A stretch of 6,024 bases of DNA, taken from Betaproteobacteria bacterium (lineage in GTDB: Bacteria > Pseudomonadota > Gammaproteobacteria > Burkholderiales > Rhodocyclaceae). The notes under the pieces are model-generated. The model did no database searches and was not told the DNA's origin. It worked only from the letters and a program-made list of their open reading frames with translations. The DNA is taken from NCBI GenBank assembly GCA_016880375.1, contig JAEHDO010000242.1, positions 1 to 6,024 on the forward strand. Direction: 5' to 3'. The translations under genes and the position numbers were made by a program. Shown here one piece after another: positions 1 through 3,401 of the stretch; the first letter of the stretch is position 1; each line of letters begins with the position of its first letter.

Positions 1-50
1 CAGGTGTCAAGGCGACGCCGGACAAGTCGCCTGCGCGAACCGTCAGCAGG

Positions 51-116
51 TCTATACTTTCAATTTAACATAAATAAACAATAAGATATAAACAATTCCT
101 AATGTTATTTATAGAA
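51..116. other. AT-rich patch at a possible recombination junction
   Basis: This stretch is overwhelmingly A and T, with short runs such as taaataaacaataag, while everything around it is GC-rich. It has stop codons in several frames and no convincing gene. It lies immediately beyond the point where the hydrolase remnant at 134-208 stops resembling its relative. It may be a junction left by an insertion or deletion, or a promoter region for a gene outside or at the window edge; a TATACT box sits at 53-58. Bases 1-50 before it have GC-rich coding-like composition, and short open frames run through them to stops near 66-84. I cannot tell which frame, if any, is a gene end. Confidence 0.45.
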
Positions 117-133
117 ATGGCAGGGGGCGTCCG

Positions 134-208
134 GCGAGCGGGATGTTCCGTCACCGCTTGCAGCGTGCCGGGTTCCTCGAAGGATTGGGTGTCCCCGCCG
201 TGGCCACA
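134..208 (-). pseudogene. Remnant of alpha/beta hydrolase C-terminus
   Basis: Read on the minus strand, this stretch encodes GGDTQSFEEPGTLQAVTEHPARR. This lines up without gaps with residues 183-204 of the intact hydrolase at 5117-5761 (GATHLFEEPGTLEQAAEHAARW). The DNA also matches: 15 bases are identical (161-175 versus 5180-5194) and flanking bases are mostly conserved. The residue at the catalytic histidine position is Gln in the remnant. The conserved core (oxyanion loop, GxSxG nucleophile, aspartate) is absent upstream, where a plus-strand promoter-like box and the 271 gene begin. Downstream, similarity stops after the ARR and the frame runs into AT-rich sequence, ending at a TAA at 65-67. 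I infer a decayed tail of a paralogous hydrolase or of a hydrolase fused to another domain. Chance similarity is unlikely given the exact FEEPGTL match. Confidence 0.6.
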
Positions 209-225
209 TTCCGCCGCCACCCGCC

Positions 226-231
226 TATACT
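226..231 (+). promoter_or_regulatory. Possible -10 box for the 43-residue gene
   Basis: TATACT lies 39 bases before the ATG at 271 and fits a sigma-70 -10 element. No good -35 hexamer is present at 16-18 bases; TGGCCA at 201-206 is 19 bases away and weak. The placement just upstream of a gene with a good ribosome binding site is the main support. Confidence 0.3.
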
Positions 232-270
232 CGAAGAGCATGTCCCTTCAACACGAGCAGGAGAAGCACC

Positions 271-402
271 ATGGGCAAATCACAGAAATCCAACCGTGAA
301 GCGAAAAAGCAGGCCTTGCACACCCCGAAGGAAAAAAAGGCGGCCAAGCAGGCCAAGAAGCACGCCGGGGATGTCGTCCCCCTGGTTGTCAAAGGTTCCT
401 GA
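271..402 (+). CDS. Small lysine-rich protein, 43 residues
   Basis: This is a complete short gene running from ATG to TGA. AGGAGA (259-264) lies 6 bases before the ATG, a good ribosome binding site that fixes the start. The protein begins MGKSQKSNREAKKQ, continues with a lysine/alanine helix (TPKEKKAAKQAKKH, about residues 18-31) and ends in a short hydrophobic VVPLVVKGS tail. It is very basic and has no signal peptide or membrane segment. I recall similar short MGKSQKSNRE-type proteins in betaproteobacteria but know of no assigned function. The basic helix suggests binding to RNA, DNA or ribosomes, which is inference only. Its neighbours on the same strand are an RRM protein and a second small charged protein. 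The start, Shine-Dalgarno site and codon use (third-position G/C preference with AAG/AAA lysines) make a real gene likely. Confidence 0.72.
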   Translation: MGKSQKSNREAKKQALHTPKEKKAAKQAKKHAGDVVPLVVKGS

Positions 403-431
403 GTCCGCCGGCAGGAAGTTGAAAGTCTGCC

Positions 432-458
432 GCGGCGACACGGCGCGCGCCGCTTGTT
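432..458 (+). terminator. Possible terminator hairpin after the small gene
   Basis: GCGGCG (432-437) can pair with CGCCGC (448-453) across a 10-base loop, followed by TTGTT. A second inverted repeat, CGGCAG/CTGCCG (409-414 and 427-432), lies just before it. The stem is GC-rich, but the following T run is short and interrupted, so the assignment is weak. The rest of the 403-530 gap shows no supported gene on either strand. Confidence 0.25.
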
Positions 459-538
459 CAGGGAGCCGGCATCGGCCCGCCGCAAGCGCTGCAGGCCGAT
501 CATCCTGATGGGTGAAATCATGGCCAGGCAATGTCCCT

Positions 539-544
539 TATACT
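539..544 (+). promoter_or_regulatory. Possible -10 box for the RRM gene
   Basis: TATACT lies 49 bases before the TTG start at 594. That would give a leader of roughly 40 bases ending in the strong GGAGG site. No clear -35 hexamer is present at normal spacing. It also argues that the upstream in-frame ATG at 531 would not be transcribed and so is not the start. Confidence 0.35.
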
Positions 545-581
545 GTGCAATGCGCAGCACCGGTTTCCCTATCAACCTCCC

Positions 582-586
582 GGAGG
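582..586 (+). promoter_or_regulatory. Ribosome binding site that decides the TTG start
   Basis: GGAGG sits 7 bases upstream of TTG at 594. It is the only strong Shine-Dalgarno match in the region and marks TTG, not the ATG at 531, as the initiation codon of the RRM gene. Confidence 0.75.
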
Positions 587-593
587 AATTTCA

Positions 594-920
594 TTGGGCA
601 AGAAACTTTATGTAGGCAATATGGGCTACAACGTCAGCAAGGAAGACCTCGAACAGCTGTTTGCCGCGCATGGCACGGTTACCTCCGTGCAGGTCATTAC
701 CGACCGCGATTCCGGGCGCTCCAAGGGCTTCGGCTTCGTCGAGATGGGTTCCGATCAGGAGGCGCAAGCCGCCATTGAGGCACTCAACGGCAAGAGCATG
801 GACGGCCGCAACCTGACCGTGAATGAAGCCCGTCCGCAGGAAAGTCGCGGTGGTGGTGGCGGCGGCGGCCGGGGTGGCCGGGGTGGCGGCGGCCGAAGCG
901 GCGGTGGCAACCGCTACTGA
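594..920 (+). CDS. RRM RNA-binding protein with RGG-type tail, TTG start
   Basis: This 108-residue protein contains a single RNA recognition motif followed by a glycine/arginine-rich tail. RNP2 is LYVGNM (residues 5-10) and RNP1 is KGFGFVEM (44-51), carrying the aromatic residues that stack on single-stranded RNA. The RRM fold ends near residue 80. The last 23 residues are almost all Gly, Arg and Ser. The start is taken as TTG at 594 because GGAGG (582-586) precedes it by 7 bases and the protein then begins MGKKLYVGN, the usual family start. The in-frame ATG at 531 has no such site and would add 21 residues that do not look like the family. Bacterial RRM proteins of this size (cyanobacterial Rbp-like) are linked to RNA binding and, in some species, cold response. 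The specific role here is unknown. Function as an RNA-binding protein is near certain. Confidence 0.93.
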   Translation: MGKKLYVGNMGYNVSKEDLEQLFAAHGTVTSVQVITDRDSGRSKGFGFVEMGSDQEAQAAIEALNGKSMDGRNLTVNEARPQESRGGGGGGGRGGRGGGGRSGGGNRY

Positions 921-1003
921 GTTCCCTCTCTTTTTAGACCCGCCCGATCCGCCTGCGAGCGGCGACGACGGTTTCCCTAAGGCAACGAGCCGCAAAAGGG
1001 GGT

Positions 1004-1021
1004 GATCGAGCCCGTTCGATC
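1004..1021. repeat. Short inverted repeat upstream of the 1066 gene
   Basis: GATCGA (1004-1009) and TCGATC (1016-1021) form a perfect 6-bp inverted repeat around a 6-base centre, about 45 bases before the TTG start. It could be an operator half-site pair or a small leader hairpin. The length is short enough for chance. Confidence 0.3.
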
Positions 1022-1065
1022 TCCAACCCGTTATGGTCGGCTCTGCCGTGATCAAAGGTGTTGTC

Positions 1066-1278
1066 TTGGCCAAACCAAACTATCAATTCGAAAAGCGTCA
1101 GCGAGACCTGGCGAAGAAGAACAAGAAGGAAGAAAAACGCCAGCGCAAGCTGGCTGAAAAGACCGCGGAGGATGCCTGCGCTGCCGGTGCAGGGGAGGCG
1201 ACGACTGACGCCACCCCGCCCAGTACCGTTGCGCCGGCCGGAGTGGCTCCGGCCGGCGAAACCCTTCCCGAAACCTGA
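1066..1278 (+). CDS. Small charged coiled-coil-like protein, TTG start, 70 residues
   Basis: The frame encodes MAKPNYQFEKRQRDLAKKNKKEEKR at its start. A highly charged helix runs to about residue 34, followed by an Ala/Thr/Pro-rich tail ending in APAGVAPAGETLPET. I recall conserved small proteins starting MAKPNY-FEKRQRELAKKKK in beta- and gammaproteobacteria, with no known function. The start is placed at TTG 1066 because AAAGGTG (1054-1060) lies 5 bases upstream and the protein then begins at the conserved MAKPNY. An in-frame ATG at 1033 would add 11 residues and lacks a ribosome site. The repeat EKRQR (residues 9-13 and 23-27) and alternating K/E pattern suggest a single long helix. The 3' end overlaps a perfect 12-bp hairpin (1232-1258) that encodes the two APAG repeats. 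Cytoplasmic location is likely, as there is no signal peptide. Confidence 0.75.
   Translation: MAKPNYQFEKRQRDLAKKNKKEEKRQRKLAEKTAEDACAAGAGEATTDATPPSTVAPAGVAPAGETLPET
1232..1258. repeat. Perfect 12-bp stem, 3-base loop hairpin in the 3' end of a CDS
   Basis: Bases 1232-1243 (CGCCGGCCGGAG) are the exact reverse complement of 1247-1258 (CTCCGGCCGGCG), separated by TGG. The stem is almost pure G/C and should be very stable in RNA. It lies within the last 15 codons of the 70-residue gene and encodes APAGVAPAG. No T run follows, so it is not a classical intrinsic terminator. It could block 3' exonucleases, pause ribosomes or polymerase, or be a by-product of the APAG coding repeat. Confidence 0.8.
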
Positions 1279-1313
1279 TTTCACTGAATCAGCGTCAGGC
1301 TTTCACGGCCTGA
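1275..1313 (+). repeat. Two small adjacent hairpins between genes
   Basis: CTGATT (1275-1280) pairs with AATCAG (1287-1292) over a 6-base loop. TCAGGC (1295-1300) then pairs with GCCTGA (1308-1313) over a 7-base loop. They span the stop codon of the 70-residue gene and the gap before the DUF2147 gene. They could end upstream transcription or shape the leader of the next gene. Neither has a T run. Confidence 0.35.
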
Positions 1314-1343
1314 TCGCATTACGCACTGCACAGGAGGATCGCC

Positions 1344-1793
1344 ATGACATCGCTGCCCAGCCACTTCTGCGTCGCACTGCTCGCTGCCGGTATCTCGACG
1401 GGCGCGCTGGCCGACCTGTTGTCTCCAGTCGGCGCCTGGAACACCATCGACGACGAGACGAAGAAGCCGAAATCCGTCGTCCGCATCGTGGAAAAGGACG
1501 GCGTCTATGCCGGCACGGTCGAGAAGATATTCGATCCGGCCAAGCAGGATTCGAAATGCGACGAATGCGCCGGCGACGATCCGCGCAAGGGCAAGCCGGT
1601 AATCGGCATGACCATCCTGACCGGCCTGAAGCCGAACGGCGACAACGTCTACGCCGGCGGCACCATCCTCGATCCCGCCAACGGCAAGACCTACAACGCC
1701 AAGGTGACCGTCATCGAGGGCGGCAAGAAGCTCGAGATGCGCGGCTCCATCCTCTTCATCGGCCGCACCCAGACCTGGGTGCGGGCGGAGTAG
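1344..1793 (+). CDS. Secreted DUF2147 family protein
   Basis: This 149-residue protein has a clear signal peptide: hydrophobic segment about residues 8-22 and likely cleavage after ALA at 23. The mature part matches my knowledge of the DUF2147 family: a VGAWNTIDDETKKPKSVVRI opening (residues 29-48), a DPRKGKPVIGMTILTGLK block (79-96), GGTILDPANGKTYNAK (105-120) and the closing RTQTWVR (141-147). Family members are small exported beta-rich proteins of unresolved function, and some bind lipid-like ligands. Cys72 and Cys75 (CDEC) sit in the loop before DPRKGKP and could form a disulfide or bind metal. AGGAGG (1332-1337) lies 6 bases before the ATG and fixes the start. The stop is 20 bases from the end of the convergent yjdM gene. 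Assignment to the family is firm; its cellular job is not known. Confidence 0.9.
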   Translation: MTSLPSHFCVALLAAGISTGALADLLSPVGAWNTIDDETKKPKSVVRIVEKDGVYAGTVEKIFDPAKQDSKCDECAGDDPRKGKPVIGMTILTGLKPNGDNVYAGGTILDPANGKTYNAKVTVIEGGKKLEMRGSILFIGRTQTWVRAE

Positions 1794-1813
1794 CGACGGG
1801 CTCGGGGGAAAAG

Positions 1814-2158
1814 TCAGACCTTTTTCAGAAAGCAGGCCTTCAGCATGAAGCTGCCGGCCTCCATCCTGCAGTCCACCTCGTGGTCGCCGCTGCCGACCAG
1901 GCGGATGCTCTTCACCTTGGTGCCCATCTTCAGCGTGGTGGATGAGCCCTTCACCTTCAGGTCCTTGATCAGCACCACCGCGTCGCCGTCGGCCAGCACG
2001 TTGCCGTTGGCGTCGCGTACCACCGTCGCCTCCTCACCCTCCGCGCCGGCCGCCGTCACCATCGGCCACTCATGGCCGCAATCGGCACAAACATGGTTGG
2101 CCCCGTCCTGATAGACGTTTTCCATGGCGCATCGGGGGCAGGGCGGGGGAGTGGACAT
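1814..2158 (-). CDS. yjdM: YjdM/PhnA-type zinc-ribbon protein
   Basis: The product closely follows E. coli YjdM (formerly PhnA). An N-terminal zinc ribbon has two CxxC pairs (CPRC, residues 7-10; CADC, 24-27) followed by HEW. A C-terminal small beta domain carries the hallmark DANGNVLADGD (49-59), LIKDLKVKGSS (63-73) and MGTKVKSIRLV (78-88), ending DHEVDC and LKKV. At 114 residues it matches the usual length of about 111. The start is taken at the ATG giving MSTPPPCPRC (2158); in-frame ATGs at 2164 and 2194 are possible, but no strong ribosome site favours them. Despite the old name, the family has no proven part in phosphonate breakdown, and no phn genes are nearby. It is a cytoplasmic, probably zinc-binding protein. 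A TGTAATAT box on the minus strand (2200-2193) could be its -10 element. Confidence 0.93.
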   Translation of the reverse strand: MSTPPPCPRCAMENVYQDGANHVCADCGHEWPMVTAAGAEGEEATVVRDANGNVLADGDAVVLIKDLKVKGSSTTLKMGTKVKSIRLVGSGDHEVDCRMEAGSFMLKACFLKKV

Positions 2159-2247
2159 GGTCATGCTCGAGGCGGGGTTGCCGGGTGCGTCCATATTACA
2201 GGGAAGGCCGCTGCGGTGCGTGCGGGCCGGTATCGGTGCGTTCGGCT

Positions 2248-2273
2248 ATCATTTTGAAAATCATTTGAAAATC
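2248..2273. repeat. Short tandem repeat overlapping a promoter
   Basis: ATCATTTTGAAA (2248-2259) is followed directly by ATCATTTGAAA (2260-2270) and then ATC. The second copy contains the -35 hexamer of the predicted promoter. One helical turn spacing (12 bases) between copies would put two bound proteins on the same face of DNA, which fits an activator or repressor site. It could equally be simple A/T slippage. Confidence 0.5.
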
Positions 2274-2293
2274 CGGACGGTTCTACCTAAAAT
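2265..2293 (+). promoter_or_regulatory. Sigma-70-type promoter for the 2340-5068 operon
   Basis: TTGAAA (2265-2270) and TAAAAT (2288-2293) are each one mismatch from the consensus hexamers and separated by the optimal 17 bases. Transcription would start near 2300, about 40 bases before the ATG at 2340. This is the best promoter match in the window and reads away from the divergent yjdM gene. Confidence 0.65.
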
Positions 2294-2339
2294 CGCGAAT
2301 TGCCCCATCGACCGGCGGGACGGCATGAAAGGGAATGTC

Positions 2340-2894
2340 ATGAAAACCGCTTTTTTCGCACCAGCACTGGCTGGCCTCATCCTGAGCACGGTTGCCTTCG
2401 CGGGCGGTGTCCCTATCCCACCGGCCGTCGGCATGACCACAGGGCATAACAGCAAGACACAAACCCGCGCTTACATCGGCCTCAACTGGACCTGGGGCGG
2501 CGGCTATACGCCGGCGCTGGTGTTGGGCGCTACCAACACCAGGGTGCAGTCGGATGGCGATACCACGGGCGCCAAGCTGGCTTTCCACATCAACCTGCTC
2601 GGCGGCCCTGCGCCCGGCATGCTGAAATTGAGCTACCTGAACGGCAAGGAAGATTTCCAGGGTGAAATCGGCGTCGGCTACAATTTCATCAAGTCCGCCC
2701 CGCTGCTGGGCGTAGGCGTCAATGCGCCGTACATTTCGGCCGGGGTTGATGGCTATCTGAACCCGGGCTTCGTGCCCTATGCAACCCTGCACAGCCAGGG
2801 GCAGTACGACAAGCCGAAAGGCAAGACAACCTCCTACAGTTGCCCCCCCGGATTTGTATTGGTCGGGACGTCCTGCCGGCGTGAGGATGATTGA
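2340..2894 (+). CDS. Exported protein of unknown function with C-terminal Cys loop
   Basis: I do not recognise this 184-residue protein. It has a standard Sec signal peptide (MKTAFF, hydrophobic core to about 20, cleavage after AFA at 21). The mature part is rich in Gly, aromatic residues and alternating polar/apolar stretches such as RAYIGLNWTWGGGY (43-56) and GEIGVGYNF (108-116). This looks like beta-strands of a small outer-membrane or periplasmic beta protein. The end is distinctive: a Lys/Thr linker, then SCPPGFVLVGTSC with Cys168 and Cys179, likely a disulfide loop, and an acidic REDD tail. It lacks the terminal aromatic residue common in outer-membrane barrels. The start at 2340 is supported by AAAGGGA (2328-2334) 5 bases upstream and by the signal peptide; an in-frame ATG at 2325 is less likely. 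A good promoter precedes it, and the dehydrogenase genes begin 18 bases after its stop, so it is probably their operon leader gene. Confidence 0.82.
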   Translation: MKTAFFAPALAGLILSTVAFAGGVPIPPAVGMTTGHNSKTQTRAYIGLNWTWGGGYTPALVLGATNTRVQSDGDTTGAKLAFHINLLGGPAPGMLKLSYLNGKEDFQGEIGVGYNFIKSAPLLGVGVNAPYISAGVDGYLNPGFVPYATLHSQGQYDKPKGKTTSYSCPPGFVLVGTSCRREDD

Positions 2895-2912
2895 AACCTG
2901 AACCGGCTTCCC

Positions 2913-3401
2913 ATGCTTCGGTCTGATCTGCGCCGGCAACTCCTCAAGGTTGTCGGCGCTTTCTTTTTGGCCCAAGGCCTGCCGGTGGCCCCGGCCTTCT
3001 CTGCTGCCCGGCCGTCGGCGGTCGAGCGCCGCACCTTTGCCGCCTTCCTGGATGCCTTGCTGCCGCGTGACGACTTGGCCGGTTCAGCCAGCGACTTGCG
3101 CGTAGACGAACAGTTATGGGCGCTGGCCAGCCTCGATGGCCGCTTCGGAAGACTGGTTGCTCTTGGCTGCCAATGGCTCAACCTGACCGGCACGGGCAGT
3201 TTTGCCGACCTTGCGCCCTCCGATCAAATCAAGGTGATCGAATGGATGTCGGCCTCCGACTGGAACCAGATCCCGCGGCGCTTCTATGAACTGGTCCGGC
3301 AGACGGCCGTGGAAACCTACTACAGCAATCCTGCCGCCTGGGGCGGTTTGCCCATCAAGGCGCCACCCCAGCCCTTGGGTTACCCGCCTCCCTGGCAATG
3401 A
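2913..3401 (+). CDS. Gluconate 2-dehydrogenase subunit 3-like protein with Tat signal
   Basis: This 162-residue protein resembles the small (gamma) subunit family of membrane FAD dehydrogenases. The N-terminus carries LRRQLLK (residues 6-12), a twin-arginine motif, followed by a hydrophobic stretch to about 29 and a likely cleavage near FSA-A (31). The body has the family pattern: ERRTFAAFLDALLPRDD (38-54), a helical middle, RRFYELVRQTAVETYYSNPAAWG (122-144) and a Pro-rich LGYPPPW end. In characterised relatives this subunit carries the Tat signal for the catalytic subunit and is needed for its maturation. Here the following GMC enzyme has no signal of its own and its ATG overlaps this gene's stop by 4 bases, which fits that role. 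The ribosome site before the ATG is weak, suggesting translation coupled to the upstream gene 18 bases away. Confidence 0.85.
   Translation: MLRSDLRRQLLKVVGAFFLAQGLPVAPAFSAARPSAVERRTFAAFLDALLPRDDLAGSASDLRVDEQLWALASLDGRFGRLVALGCQWLNLTGTGSFADLAPSDQIKVIEWMSASDWNQIPRRFYELVRQTAVETYYSNPAAWGGLPIKAPPQPLGYPPPWQ

Noticed and set aside
240..539. Repeated ATGTCCCTT at 240-248 and 531-539
   Set aside because: Nine bases can recur by chance, and the surrounding bases do not match.
531..593. N-terminal extension of the RRM protein from the ATG at 531
   Set aside because: No ribosome site precedes it, a -10-like box overlaps it, and the added residues do not resemble the family; the strong GGAGG points to TTG 594.
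901..934. Hairpin GCGGT-GGCA-ACCGC at the end of the RRM gene followed by a T run as a terminator
   Set aside because: The stem is only 5 bp, lies inside the coding region, and the T run (929-934) begins 14 bases after the stem, too far for an intrinsic terminator.
1809..1825. AAAAG/CTTTT hairpin between the convergent DUF2147 and yjdM genes as a terminator
   Set aside because: Only five mostly A-T pairs with no GC stem, and it overlaps the yjdM stop; too weak to call.
1058..1945. 295-residue frame overlapping the 70-residue, DUF2147 and yjdM genes
   Set aside because: It is Arg/Ala-rich with no domain and crosses three genes that each have clear family features.
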